64,000 nt of DNA from Faecalicatena_A orotica (GTDB lineage Bacteria > Bacillota > Clostridia > Lachnospirales > Lachnospiraceae). Below the pieces are notes generated by a model, which saw only the letters and a program-made list of their open reading frames with translations, was not told where the DNA came from and searched no databases. Of this stretch, positions 1 through 9,265 are shown piece after piece. Each line of letters begins with the position of its first letter. Within the stretch, counting starts at the first letter, position 1. A program made the translations under genes and the position numbers. The stretch lies in the NCBI RefSeq assembly GCF_040545875.1, contig NZ_JBEPMR010000005.1; one strand, given 5' to 3'.

Positions 1-211
1 CGCAAATGTGATGAAAAATTTCTTTAAATCAGTACGTTTTTTAATGGTACGTGGGATTTAGTCTTGCATACAGGGTTCAGTTTTGGAATTCACGATCCAT
101 GATTCTCCCATTACGCTTGTGACACAACACGGAGATTTCCATTCAACTTACCATATGGTATCATAACCATCAGGCATGGCTGTTACTGTCACTTCGGTAT
201 ACTGGCTGTGT
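1..211. other. Region downstream of recO with no recognisable gene
   Basis: This stretch lies 3' of recO on the minus strand. Reading both strands I see only very short open frames and no convincing tRNA, terminator or protein similarity. In several Bacillota glyQS follows recO, but nothing here resembles the start of glycyl-tRNA synthetase. Confidence 0.3.
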
Positions 212-952
212 TTATTTTAGTGTCTCCAGTATTTCCAGAGATTTAAACTTTTTATCCACATACACATCCCGGTACCTGTCCATGACTTTAGCCAGCTGCT
301 CCAGAACTTCCTCTTTCACATTAAAGGTATACAGTTTCTCTATTTTGCTAGTTTCAATGTATTGCATACTATATAACGTAGAACCATCCAGACGCATCCC
401 ATCGATCACATCATGGCCGCATTCCGAACAAACTATCCCCCCTTTATTCACACTGAAAACCGCAGGCCGGTCTTTATCCCCGCACACCACACACTGGAAT
501 ACCTGAGGACCTTCCCCGTTAATACAGTAAGCCCTCAGTTCAAATATGTAACGGATCAGCCGGTTCGGAATATGGGGATTCGAGAGGGCCCTGAGCGTCT
601 GGTATAAGAGTTTCAGCATTTCCCGTTCATCATTGAATTCTTTTGTATAGTAATTCGCAAATTCAAGAAAATAAAACCCATAGTAAGCCCCAATCATATC
701 ATTTCTTAGTTCCGAAAAATAATTTGTAATATTGGCGGACTGTATCGTATGTGATGTCCGCCCTTCATACATGGTGAATTCACCGAACGTAAAGGGATTT
801 ACCGCCCCCACCAAAGGACTGTTCGGACGTCTCGAGCCCTTAGCGAACGCGGCTATTTTCCCTTGTTCTTTTGTCAATATGACGACTCTTCTGTCATACT
901 CTCCAACCGGAGCTGTAGACAGTACCATTCCTGTCAGTACAATCTGATTCAC
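212..952 (-). CDS. recO: DNA repair protein RecO
   Basis: RecO mediates RecF-pathway recombinational repair: it binds ssDNA and SSB and helps load RecA. The 246-residue length is typical. The N-terminal part (about 1-80) fits the OB fold, beginning MNQIVLTGMVLSTAPVGEYD. The central part is helical, and a four-cysteine zinc site is visible as CVVCGDK near residue 155 and CSECG near 175. The ATG lies inside the 3' end of the upstream YqzL-like frame (58-base overlap), the usual era-yqzL-recO arrangement of Bacillota. The family call is firm and the start is plausible. Confidence 0.95.
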   Translation of the reverse strand: MNQIVLTGMVLSTAPVGEYDRRVVILTKEQGKIAAFAKGSRRPNSPLVGAVNPFTFGEFTMYEGRTSHTIQSANITNYFSELRNDMIGAYYGFYFLEFANYYTKEFNDEREMLKLLYQTLRALSNPHIPNRLIRYIFELRAYCINGEGPQVFQCVVCGDKDRPAVFSVNKGGIVCSECGHDVIDGMRLDGSTLYSMQYIETSKIEKLYTFNVKEEVLEQLAKVMDRYRDVYVDKKFKSLEILETLK

Positions 953-1079
953 GGTTCCCTACCTCATTGTTTCTTTCCTTATTAAGTCCAGATGTACCGC
1001 TTTTCTGCTCCATCCTGTAACTTAAATAATCTTCCACCTTTCCAGTGGATGTAAACTGCTGCCAGTATTCCTTCTCCAT
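894..1079 (-). CDS. YqzL-like small protein between era and recO
   Basis: A 61-codon frame begins MEKEYWQQFTSTGKVEDYL. This resembles the YqzL family, small proteins of unknown function encoded between era and recO in Bacillus and relatives; the shared pattern is an aromatic residue, F, then TG, then a DYL or TYL run and an aromatic residue. The frame is preceded by AGAGGTGA at a good distance. Only the first ~30 residues look conserved; the tail overlaps the start of recO and may be a by-product of the overlap. The conserved start, the ribosome binding site and the position support a real gene. Function is unknown. Confidence 0.6.
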   Translation of the reverse strand: MEKEYWQQFTSTGKVEDYLSYRMEQKSGTSGLNKERNNEVGNRESDCTDRNGTVYSSGWRV

Positions 1080-1242
1080 CAGATCACCTCTTCTTCAGTC
1101 ATATCTGCCCGCGCGGCATGTATTACGATGTGCGCTTTGGGTATAATATTAGGTTCTCCGATTCAGACAGCAGTATACCTCGTAAAATATACCAGTACTA
1201 TTTTGTCAAAATGCCTTGACAATCACCGGGCAAAACGATTCA

Positions 1243-2142
1243 TTAATTTTCTTCTTCCCGGTATCCGAAATTCTTCATCAGGAAATCGCTGTCACGCCAG
1301 TTTTTCTGTACCTTAACCCACAACTTCAGGTTCACCTTGCAGTCCAGCAGGCGTTCGATCTCAAACCGCGCCGTACTGCCAATTTTCTTCAACATGCTTC
1401 CCTGCTTCCCAATAATAATCCCTTTGTGGGAATCTCGCTCGCAGATAATCGTTGCATCTATATGCATCACCTTTTTCTGCATCTTCATACTGTCGATCGC
1501 AACCGCAATCCCATGCGGAATTTCTTCCTGCAGACTGTGCAGTGCTTTTTCCCGTATCAGTTCCGCTACAATCTGGCGTTCCGGCTGGTCCGTAATTGTA
1601 TCTTCGTCATAAAATTGTGGCCCATAAGGAAGATACTGCATAATCACCTTGACCAGTTCATCCGTGTTATCCCCATTCCTCGCAGAAACCGGGACAATCT
1701 CTGCAAAATCATATTCCTTACGGTAGACATCAATATAGCTCAGAACTTCTTCCTTCTTTACCATATCAATTTTGTTGATAACGAGAATAACCGGCGTTTT
1801 CACATTCTTTAGTTTCTCAATAATATGCTGTTCCCCTGCGCCGATAAAATCCGACGGCTCCACCAGCCACAGTACAACATCCACTTCATTTAAAGTCTTC
1901 TCTGCTACATTCACCATATATTCACCAAGCTTATTCTTCGCCTTGTGAATTCCCGGTGTATCCACAAAAACAACCTGCCCCTCATCCGTTGTCAGCACCG
2001 TCTGTATACGGTTCCTCGTTGTCTGGGGCTTATTCGATGTGATAGCGATCTTCTGCCCGATCAGCTGGTTCATCAACGTAGATTTCCCCACATTCGGCCG
2101 TCCGATCAAAGTAACAAAACCCGACTTAAAATTATCCTTCAT
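1243..2142 (-). CDS. era: GTPase Era
   Basis: Era is an essential GTPase that binds 16S rRNA near its 3' end and aids 30S subunit maturation. The sequence shows G1 GRPNVGKST near residue 14, the switch region TTRNRIQT, G3 DTPG, G4 NKID, and a C-terminal KH domain with the motif GIIIGKQGSMLKKIG. Length is 299 residues from the chosen start. An in-frame ATG lies five codons upstream at 2157, but AGAGGAGAA sits between the two and is correctly spaced only for the ATG at 2142. It is followed by the YqzL-like gene and recO, the usual order. Confidence 0.96.
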   Translation of the reverse strand: MKDNFKSGFVTLIGRPNVGKSTLMNQLIGQKIAITSNKPQTTRNRIQTVLTTDEGQVVFVDTPGIHKAKNKLGEYMVNVAEKTLNEVDVVLWLVEPSDFIGAGEQHIIEKLKNVKTPVILVINKIDMVKKEEVLSYIDVYRKEYDFAEIVPVSARNGDNTDELVKVIMQYLPYGPQFYDEDTITDQPERQIVAELIREKALHSLQEEIPHGIAVAIDSMKMQKKVMHIDATIICERDSHKGIIIGKQGSMLKKIGSTARFEIERLLDCKVNLKLWVKVQKNWRDSDFLMKNFGYREEEN

Positions 2143-2182
2143 TCGTTCTCCTCTCATTTAGGTACACCACTTAACTCAATTT

Positions 2183-2215
2183 GGGACGTAGTAAAACTGA
2201 AAAAGATTACGTCCC
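2183..2215. repeat. 8-bp inverted repeat at the end of the M16C peptidase gene
   Basis: The arms GGGACGTA (2183-2190) and TACGTCCC (2208-2215) are perfect complements around a 17-base loop. The repeat reaches the stop codon of the peptidase gene and lies upstream of era. No T-run follows on either strand, so it is not a standard intrinsic terminator. It could be an mRNA-stabilising hairpin or a weak attenuator between the two genes. Confidence 0.4.
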
Positions 2216-5142
2216 TAAAAAAGGGTTTTTACTTCTTTGAATAGTGTTTTCTGTTCCTCTATTTTTTCTTCCCCGCCGATTACGCAGAGCTGCCCAGCCT
2301 TGAGCACTGCTGCCACGACATCGGCCAGTCTGCGTATATCTTCCTGCTGTGCCCCTAAGATTTCCATCCGTTCTTTTTTGACCATTTCTTCAGTGACATG
2401 GTTCATATACAGGCTCATCGAGCGGTCTCCCTTTGCGGAAGGGTTCATCGGGCGGTCGATATTGCTGATTGTACCGATCACGTACTTTGTCATATCCCGC
2501 TCATCCACAGTGAAGTTCTTCAGGTAATCTACGATTCCTTCGTAAACTTCAATTGTTTTCTCGAGGTTCGGATCACGGTAGGATATAAAGTATCCTTCCC
2601 CGAGTCTGTTGAAGCTGCTCATGCAGCCGTATGCGCCGCCTTTGACGCGGATATTCTGCCACAGGTAGTCGTAACTTAGGATTACCTTCAGTATCTGAAG
2701 TGCACCGTTGTACTCGGCGCCGTGGTCGATGAAGTTTCCGACTCTGGCCACATACTGTACTTTGGAAGAGGTCTTGAAGCCTTCATTTCTTTTATGGCAG
2801 TGGATGATGCATGGTGTCTCTTCACCCACAGGTTCCTCATGCAGGCTCTTTGTAAGTTCCCGGATCCCCTCATATGCAGGCTCAAGCCCATCTACGGAAG
2901 CGGTATAACTTACCATCATGTTGTCTGTCCTAAAGAGCTTTGCAGCCAGTTCCTTCAGGTTCGCAATCAGTTCGCCCTTCTTCTCCTCAAAGTGTTCCTC
3001 AATCTCCTTTACGGCCTCGTAATATCCGATTCCGTCCACATCATCCTTGAACTTTGCCAGCGGAGAGTCATAGGAAAGTGCACGCAGTGCGGCAGTTGTG
3101 TGTCCGGATGACAGAAAACTCATCTGCAGCCTGGACTTCAGCATGGACAGGATCTCTTTCAGACGCTTCTCATCGTCCAGCCTGGACTCCATCAGAATCT
3201 CGCGCATCATTTTGAAAAGGACATCCATTTTCGGATACAGTGCTTTTCCTTTAATCTCAAATGTGGCACGGAAGTCTTTTTCTTTGACCTTTGTCACATC
3301 CGCATATAACTCAAGGGAAGTCCCGATTCCACCGGTATGCACATTGATCTCATTAAACAGTTCCCCGTACTCATAGTTCGTCGTATCAATCAGGCCGAGC
3401 ACTGCCTGCAGCAGTCCTGCATAGGCAAGCTTTTCCTCCGGCACACAGGATAAATCGAACATCAGCGTCAAATAACCGATTCCGTTCGTATCGACATCAT
3501 GATAGACCATCTTCGTCCCGTCCACATCTTTTTCTTCATTATAAATAGGGGCAGTCTCTTTCGAAATATCTTCCCTGCGAAGGACCGGGATCTTCTCCAT
3601 ATCTTCCTTCGAATCTTCCTCTTCCTGATACTCAATCAGTGCCTTCGTATCCCGGACAAGCTTTTTCACTTCCTCATCACTTAAACCCGCCTTATAGTTC
3701 TGGAGTTTGTCATCCAGTTCCTTATCCAGACGCGCGGTTCTTCCCTTTTCCGGCTTCACGATCACGACAGAAGCGTGCGTATTATCCAGCAGGTACTTCT
3801 GAATCAGTTCTTCAAAATAACCGGTCCCCACCTGTGCTTTCAGAAATTCAAACGTCGGAATTGCCTGCATATGGATAAATGGCTTATCCTCTGCATACAG
3901 CCAGCTGTCAAAGAGCTGAAGTCCATACATCATTCCCTTCGGATAGCTGCCGAAATCGGCCTCACGGAAACGGAATTCATGATAATTGATTCCTGCCTCC
4001 AGTGCCTTCTTGTCAATACCGTTCTCCACCAGATTCTTCAGCGTATTCTCAATCACATCCAGAAAATCTTCCTTCTGCTCCAGATTAGCATTTTTTGCAA
4101 TCACAGAAAAAATAGGCTGCAAAATCCCGTTGTCATAGGATCCCATGATGTCTTTTCCAATCCCCGCATCCACAAGTGCCTTCTTAAGCGGTGCGCCCGG
4201 GGCAGACAGAAGCGCATAATCCAGAATCTGGAACGCAAGGTACAGCTTCTCATCCAGACTTGTCCCGATCACCTTATTGTAAGAAAGATAGGTATTGTCC
4301 TCCTCCGGCTCCTCACTGGAGATCGAATATTCCATCTCAATTTCTTTCACAGCTTCAAATGGTTCCTGATAACGGATCTCGGAATCCACTTCGACTTTAT
4401 CAAACTTACTCAGATATTCACGGTCCAGCCACTTAAGCTTTTCCTCCATATCCATGTCACCGTACAGATAGATATAACTGTTGGAAGGATGGTAATATTT
4501 CCTGTGGAAATCAAGGAACTGCTCATAGGTCAGTTCCGGAATCACATCCGGGTCCCCGCCTGATTCATTCGCATAAGAAGTATCTGGAAACAGGGAATTC
4601 AGAACCATGCGGTCCAGCACACCCTCGGGTGAGGAAAACGCCCCCTTCATCTCATTGTAAACAACTCCATTGTACCCGAGCTTGTCCTCTTCACTGTCCA
4701 GCTTATAGCTCCAGCCCTCCTGACGGAAAATCTCCTCATGCTCATAGATATTCGGATAAAGAACCGCATCCATATACACATGCATCAGGTTCTGGAAATC
4801 CTTGTCATTGCAGCTTGCAACCGGGTAAATCGTCTTGTCCGGGTAAGTCATCGCATTTAAAAATGTATTCAGCGACCCTTTCACAAGCTCCACAAACGGA
4901 TCTTTCACAGGGAAATCCCTTGAACCACATAAAACAGAGTGTTCCATAATATGCGGAACACCCGTACTGTCAGACGGCGGAGTCCTAAAACCGATAGCAA
5001 ATACTTTATTGTCATCGTCATTCTCCATCAGGAGAATCCTCGCCCCGCTCTTTTTATGTTTAAAAAGATAGCCTTTCGATTTTAAATCAGATAAGTTTTC
5101 CTGCTGTATCAATTCATATGCATTCAAATCCAAAATACTCAC
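2215..5142 (-). CDS. M16C-family metallopeptidase (presequence protease/falcilysin-like)
   Basis: A large zinc peptidase of about 975 residues with the inverted zinc motif HxxEH (HIMEHSVLCGS) close to the N terminus. This marks the M16 (insulinase/pitrilysin) family; length and sequence fit subfamily M16C, clam-shell enzymes such as mitochondrial PreP that degrade short unstructured peptides. No signal peptide or membrane segment is evident, so it probably acts in the cytoplasm. Start choice: a GTG at 5142 follows GAGG by six bases, whereas the frame's first GTG at 5154 lies over that ribosome binding site. It is monocistronic or co-transcribed with era. Its physiological peptide substrates are unknown. 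Confidence 0.9.
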   Translation of the reverse strand: MSILDLNAYELIQQENLSDLKSKGYLFKHKKSGARILLMENDDDNKVFAIGFRTPPSDSTGVPHIMEHSVLCGSRDFPVKDPFVELVKGSLNTFLNAMTYPDKTIYPVASCNDKDFQNLMHVYMDAVLYPNIYEHEEIFRQEGWSYKLDSEEDKLGYNGVVYNEMKGAFSSPEGVLDRMVLNSLFPDTSYANESGGDPDVIPELTYEQFLDFHRKYYHPSNSYIYLYGDMDMEEKLKWLDREYLSKFDKVEVDSEIRYQEPFEAVKEIEMEYSISSEEPEEDNTYLSYNKVIGTSLDEKLYLAFQILDYALLSAPGAPLKKALVDAGIGKDIMGSYDNGILQPIFSVIAKNANLEQKEDFLDVIENTLKNLVENGIDKKALEAGINYHEFRFREADFGSYPKGMMYGLQLFDSWLYAEDKPFIHMQAIPTFEFLKAQVGTGYFEELIQKYLLDNTHASVVIVKPEKGRTARLDKELDDKLQNYKAGLSDEEVKKLVRDTKALIEYQEEEDSKEDMEKIPVLRREDISKETAPIYNEEKDVDGTKMVYHDVDTNGIGYLTLMFDLSCVPEEKLAYAGLLQAVLGLIDTTNYEYGELFNEINVHTGGIGTSLELYADVTKVKEKDFRATFEIKGKALYPKMDVLFKMMREILMESRLDDEKRLKEILSMLKSRLQMSFLSSGHTTAALRALSYDSPLAKFKDDVDGIGYYEAVKEIEEHFEEKKGELIANLKELAAKLFRTDNMMVSYTASVDGLEPAYEGIRELTKSLHEEPVGEETPCIIHCHKRNEGFKTSSKVQYVARVGNFIDHGAEYNGALQILKVILSYDYLWQNIRVKGGAYGCMSSFNRLGEGYFISYRDPNLEKTIEVYEGIVDYLKNFTVDERDMTKYVIGTISNIDRPMNPSAKGDRSMSLYMNHVTEEMVKKERMEILGAQQEDIRRLADVVAAVLKAGQLCVIGGEEKIEEQKTLFKEVKTLF

Positions 5143-5172
5143 ATTACACCTCACTTTTTATTCGATGCTCCT

Positions 5173-5181
5173 ATTATAGCA
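5173..5181 (-). promoter_or_regulatory. Likely extended -10 promoter of the M16C peptidase gene
   Basis: On the minus strand TGC immediately precedes TATAAT (-10 at 5173-5178), about 30 bases upstream of the GTG start. No good -35 element is seen at 16-17 bases, which fits an extended -10 promoter. Confidence 0.45.
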
Positions 5182-5246
5182 TCTTCCCAAACACAATAAA
5201 AGGGGTCTGCATATGTCAAATGTTTTCTCCATGCAGAAAAAATGTG

Positions 5247-5286
5247 AAAAAAACAGCCTGTGGAGCAGACATTATGCCCCCAGGCC
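5247..5286 (-). terminator. Probable intrinsic terminator of the phosphonate operon
   Basis: On the minus strand, after the permease stop codon, the arms GCCTG (5281-5285) and CAGGC (5256-5260), extended by an adjacent GGG/CC pairing, are followed by a run of seven T. The stem is short and imperfect, so confidence is moderate. It is the only terminator-like structure between the phn locus and the peptidase gene. Confidence 0.5.
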
Positions 5287-5306
5287 ATTATGAAAAACGG
5301 AATATT

Positions 5307-7010
5307 CTATTTCCTTCCCCTGTATTTTTTCAGATTCTCATACAGAAGTCTCACAATCAGATTGATAAACAGCAGAAGCATACACATCGCTGCCGCCGGA
5401 GCGGTCTGTCCCGCACCCTCCATGCTTACGATGACAACGGATGCGATCGGTGCCGCCGGTGAGAACAGAAAGACCACTGCGGATACGGTCACAAGTGAGT
5501 TCACGAAGAAGTATACCCACATCTCGCAGATTGCGGGCATGCATAAAGGTAAGGTAACACGCCCCAGTGTCTTATAAAACGGAACCGCTAATGATTCCGA
5601 GACGGTTTCGAACTCTTTGTCCAGTCCCTTCAGCGCCGTTGTTGCCGTGGAGAATGGAACGGAATAAAAGTGGATCATATTGGCAAGAACAATAATCCAG
5701 ATGGTCCCGTATATGCCGTGGAACGGATTCTGCAGCATATACCCATCAAGGAACGGAATCTGAAAGTACGGTGCATTAAAAAACATAATAAAACTCAATC
5801 CCACCACGGTACCCGGAATTGCAAGCGGAGTGATCGACAACAGGTAGGCCGCCCTCCTGCCCGTCTTGAATTTCTGGTTCTTCTCGATTACATAGGCGCC
5901 AATAAATGTGATGCATGTTCCAAGGAATGCCGAGATCAGCGATATCAGAATAGAGTTCTTAAAAGCTGTGAAACCATTCCCAGATGATACCTTGCTTAAA
6001 TCATAGTTTGAAAGTGTAAATGTCAGGTTATAAGGCCACAGCTTTATCACGGAGGCAAACAGTGCCACGGCGAAAAACAGCATCATGGCAACCGTCACCA
6101 GAAGGCAGAATAAGGTGGCCGCTGTATCCGAGGTGCGGTGCGGCTTGATCTGGTACGGCACGGATTTGGCGCTGATTGCGGCGCTCTGCTTCTGGCTGGT
6201 GATCCGGTCTACCGCGAAGGACAGGACGGCCGGGAATAACAGGATGATTCCGACCACGGCCCCCATGTTGAAATTCTGCTGCCCGACGACCTGCTTATAC
6301 ACATCCGTCGCCAGAACATTATAATTGCCCCCGACAACCGACGGGGCCCCGAAATCGGTAAAGCTGTATGTAAATGCCACGAAAATCGCGCTGATCAGAC
6401 CATATTTTACATTCGGGATCGTAATGGTAAACATTTTTCTTATGGCTGATGTCCCCATCGTATCCGCCGCCTCATACAACCGGTTATCCGCCGCCGAAAA
6501 CGCCACCATCAGGATCGTGGTCGCCACCGGGAAGCAGTAGATACTCTCCGCGATAATAATGCCCACTTTCCCGTAAAGTGGAATCTGAAGTCCCAGGCCT
6601 GTCAGGATTCCCTTATTTCCAAACAGATAGATCAGTGCGATACCCAGCAGCATCGTTGGTGCAAAGATCGGTATCATGCCGATATATCTGAAAAACCCCT
6701 TCCAGGGTACATTTTTTCTGGAAAGCGCATAGGAAAAAAAGAAAGCCATTGTCACGGATATTATAGTAGAAACGATTGCTATAAAAAATGTATGTGAAAT
6801 GGAATAAACCATTGACTTGCTCTGAAAATATTTCATAAACTGGTCAAGTCCGACAAATGCCCCGTCTTTATTCTGGAATGCCTTCATAAAGAGGGTGCAC
6901 AGAGGAAATACCAGAAACAAAACGAGAAATAAAACAACGCAGCAGATCAGGATTCCCCTGACAATGTCTTCCTTCGTCCCCCCTCTTATTTTTGCTTTTA
7001 TACGTTCCAT
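5307..7010 (-). CDS. Fused double permease of a phosphonate/2-aminoethylphosphonate ABC importer
   Basis: A 567-residue integral membrane protein with two tandem permease halves. The first starts with a hydrophobic segment near residue 20 and carries an EAA-like loop (YEAADTMGTSAIRKMFTITI). The second has the equivalent loop (ETVSESLAVPFYKTLGRVTL) near residue 475. Such fused permeases occur in ferric-iron (FbpB-like) and putative 2-aminoethylphosphonate importers. The substrate here is inferred from the position directly downstream of the C-P lyase genes and of a matching ATPase and binding protein. AAGGAG stands 11 bases before the ATG. No separate second permease gene is present, consistent with the fusion forming both halves of the channel. 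Confidence 0.85.
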   Translation of the reverse strand: MERIKAKIRGGTKEDIVRGILICCVVLFLVLFLVFPLCTLFMKAFQNKDGAFVGLDQFMKYFQSKSMVYSISHTFFIAIVSTIISVTMAFFFSYALSRKNVPWKGFFRYIGMIPIFAPTMLLGIALIYLFGNKGILTGLGLQIPLYGKVGIIIAESIYCFPVATTILMVAFSAADNRLYEAADTMGTSAIRKMFTITIPNVKYGLISAIFVAFTYSFTDFGAPSVVGGNYNVLATDVYKQVVGQQNFNMGAVVGIILLFPAVLSFAVDRITSQKQSAAISAKSVPYQIKPHRTSDTAATLFCLLVTVAMMLFFAVALFASVIKLWPYNLTFTLSNYDLSKVSSGNGFTAFKNSILISLISAFLGTCITFIGAYVIEKNQKFKTGRRAAYLLSITPLAIPGTVVGLSFIMFFNAPYFQIPFLDGYMLQNPFHGIYGTIWIIVLANMIHFYSVPFSTATTALKGLDKEFETVSESLAVPFYKTLGRVTLPLCMPAICEMWVYFFVNSLVTVSAVVFLFSPAAPIASVVIVSMEGAGQTAPAAAMCMLLLFINLIVRLLYENLKKYRGRK

Positions 7011-7032
7011 GTCATGTTAATCTCCTTCCCCA

Positions 7033-8055
7033 TCATGCTGATTCAAAACACAGCAGTTCTTCTTTCGGCAAATTCACGTACACATTCTCCCCCACCCTGA
7101 ATTTCATCTCTTTTGCCGTCTGGAAAGGAACATCCACATACAGAACCATATCTCCGTAAAGAACATGGCTCACCTGAACAGAAACACGGTCATAAAAACC
7201 TCTGAATTCGATATCCGTGATCCTGCCGCGGAGCACATTGTCAGACGGGTTTCTTGTGATTTCTATTTTTTCAGGACGTATTGCAACACGCTCATAATTT
7301 CCAAGGTCATATACTTTGCTTTTTTCTTTATCAATAAAATTAATAGAACCGATAAAATCCGCCACAAACGGATTCTCCGGGTGTTCATAGATTTCTTCCG
7401 GCGTTCCTTCCTGCATCACGACCGCCTTATTCATCACGACAATTCTGTCCGCCATAGTCAGTGCCTCATCCTGGTCATGTGTTACCATGATCGTCGTCAG
7501 GTTCAATTCTTTCTGTATATTGCATATTTCTTTCCGCAGGGAGATACGCACCTTCGCATCCAGCGCGGACAGTGGTTCATCCAGAAGGAGAAAATCAGGT
7601 TCCGTCGCAAGCGCCCTGGCCAGTGCGACCCTCTGCTGCTCCCCTCCGGACATCTGGGACGGAAGCCGGTCCTTTGCACTCGTCAACTTGATCATTTCAA
7701 ACAGCCGGTCTACGCGCTCCTGGATATCCTTGCTCTTCATCTTCTTATTACGCAGTCCGTATGCCACATTTTCAAACGCAGAAAGATTCGGGAAAAGGGC
7801 GTATGACTGGAACATAATACCGAAATTCCTTCTGGAAGGAGGAAGGTTCGTCACATCTCTGTCATTGATATAGATCTTACCTTCACTCGGCCTGTCCAGA
7901 CCGGCAATCAATCGCAGTAGCGTTGATTTGCCGCAGCCTGACGGGCCAAGCAGGCAGACAAATTCGCCTGCCTGGATCTGTAAGTCTACGTTATTCAATG
8001 CTACGTTCTTATCAAATACCTTTGAAACGCCGCTAATTTTTAAACTTACACTCAT
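7033..8055 (-). CDS. ABC importer ATPase, phosphonate/2-aminoethylphosphonate type
   Basis: A 340-residue ATPase of the polyamine/iron/phosphonate group. It shows Walker A GPSGCGKST near residue 39, the Q-loop, signature MSGGEQQ, Walker B LLLDEP, H-loop VTHDQDEA, and a C-terminal regulatory extension of about 100 residues that probably forms a TOBE-like domain. It should power import by the adjacent fused permease. The frame extends 21 codons upstream into the binding-protein gene, but the ATG at 8055 has GAGG seven bases before it and begins at the expected MSVSLKISG. The ferric-iron alternative is less likely in this context. Confidence 0.85.
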   Translation of the reverse strand: MSVSLKISGVSKVFDKNVALNNVDLQIQAGEFVCLLGPSGCGKSTLLRLIAGLDRPSEGKIYINDRDVTNLPPSRRNFGIMFQSYALFPNLSAFENVAYGLRNKKMKSKDIQERVDRLFEMIKLTSAKDRLPSQMSGGEQQRVALARALATEPDFLLLDEPLSALDAKVRISLRKEICNIQKELNLTTIMVTHDQDEALTMADRIVVMNKAVVMQEGTPEEIYEHPENPFVADFIGSINFIDKEKSKVYDLGNYERVAIRPEKIEITRNPSDNVLRGRITDIEFRGFYDRVSVQVSHVLYGDMVLYVDVPFQTAKEMKFRVGENVYVNLPKEELLCFESA

Positions 8056-8065
8056 AGTCCTGCCT

Positions 8066-9154
8066 CTAACCTTCTTCCTGAGCACTCTTGGAATCGTATT
8101 TCTCCGTCCATGTTTCAAGTACTGATTCCCTGTCCTTTGCAGCCTTGTTAAAGTCCATGTCCGGAATCAGCTGGTCAATCGGATTCTGGGAATATCCTTC
8201 CGGAATATTGTCACCAACACCTGTTGCCACGATCGGATAGTTTGTCGCATATTTTTTCATTACATTCTCTGAAATCGCCCAGTCAAGAAACTTCTTAGAA
8301 ATCTCTTTTTCCTGATCTTTCTTAATCAGAGCGTTCGCTTCCATGTCCCATCCGGAACCTTCCTTCGGGAATACAGCCTCACAGATGTCACTTCCTACTT
8401 CTTCGGCTGACTGGATACAGCGGTATCCGAAGGAAATACCAATTCCGTATTCCCCTGCTGCCGCAGATTTTGCCGGCTGGGAACCGGAGTGCATATAGAC
8501 TGCAACATTTTCATGCAGCTTGTCCAGATAATCCCATCCCTCTTCGTCGCCGTATAAGTTCAGGATACCATTTACAGTCAGCAGCCCCGTCCCTGAGGAT
8601 GCAGGGTTGGACATTACGATCAGGCCTTTATACTTCGGATCCAGCAGGTCTTCATAAGATTGGGGAACGGTATCAATCCCCTTGGACTTCAGTACTTCCT
8701 TATTTACAAGGAATGCTGTCTCCCATGCATCAATCCCGACCCAGGTCGGAATCTCCGCATCATCCTTGAATTCTGGCAGAATCTTATCAACGCCCTCGGG
8801 TGAATATCCCTCCAGCATATCATCCTGACCGAGCACGAGCAGGCTTGTTGCTGATAATCCCCATACTACATCCGCTACTGGATTGTCTTTTTCTGCAAGG
8901 AGCTTTGATGTAATAATACCTGTAGATTCCCTCGTAACATTTACAGTCACATCCGGGTTCTGCTCCTTGAACTCAGTCAGGTAATCCGCAACCTGCTCAT
9001 CTTCCAGAGCCGTATAAACATTAAGTACATTCTCGTCCGCTGCCTGGGCAGTATCTTCTGTCCCTGTCCCGCTGGCATCAGCTTTCGTCACACATCCCGT
9101 CAGTACACTTACGGATAACATGGCTGCAAGAGCCAATACAATCATTTTCTTCAT
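8066..9154 (-). CDS. Periplasmic-type binding lipoprotein of the phosphonate/AEP importer
   Basis: A 362-residue solute-binding lipoprotein. The signal peptide MKKMIVLALAAMLSVSVLTGC ends at a lipobox (LTGC) with Cys21 as the lipidation site, then a Thr/Ala/Asp-rich linker. The mature part resembles Fbp/AEP-type (cluster D) binding proteins, with VLNVYTALEDEQVADYL near the start. GGAGG lies five bases before the ATG at 9154; the upstream ATG at 9166 overlaps this site. It is the first gene of the importer, about 110 bases after phnPP. Phosphonate specificity is inferred from neighbours; iron is the main alternative ligand for this fold. Confidence 0.85.
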   Translation of the reverse strand: MKKMIVLALAAMLSVSVLTGCVTKADASGTGTEDTAQAADENVLNVYTALEDEQVADYLTEFKEQNPDVTVNVTRESTGIITSKLLAEKDNPVADVVWGLSATSLLVLGQDDMLEGYSPEGVDKILPEFKDDAEIPTWVGIDAWETAFLVNKEVLKSKGIDTVPQSYEDLLDPKYKGLIVMSNPASSGTGLLTVNGILNLYGDEEGWDYLDKLHENVAVYMHSGSQPAKSAAAGEYGIGISFGYRCIQSAEEVGSDICEAVFPKEGSGWDMEANALIKKDQEKEISKKFLDWAISENVMKKYATNYPIVATGVGDNIPEGYSQNPIDQLIPDMDFNKAAKDRESVLETWTEKYDSKSAQEEG

Positions 9155-9265
9155 AACTACCTCCAAATAACTTTTTTAAGATTACAAACGAAGTATAGCG
9201 TCCAAATGTTGAATCTTCATCGGCTTTTTGTATAAATTATGTAAAATGATGTAAATCGTGGTTTT

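Noticed and set aside
1216..1812. 198-codon plus-strand frame
   Set aside because: Lies opposite era in a shadow frame; era is certain and the frame has no family features.
3775..4563. 262-codon plus-strand frame
   Set aside because: Antisense to the M16C peptidase gene; composition is a by-product of that gene's codon use.
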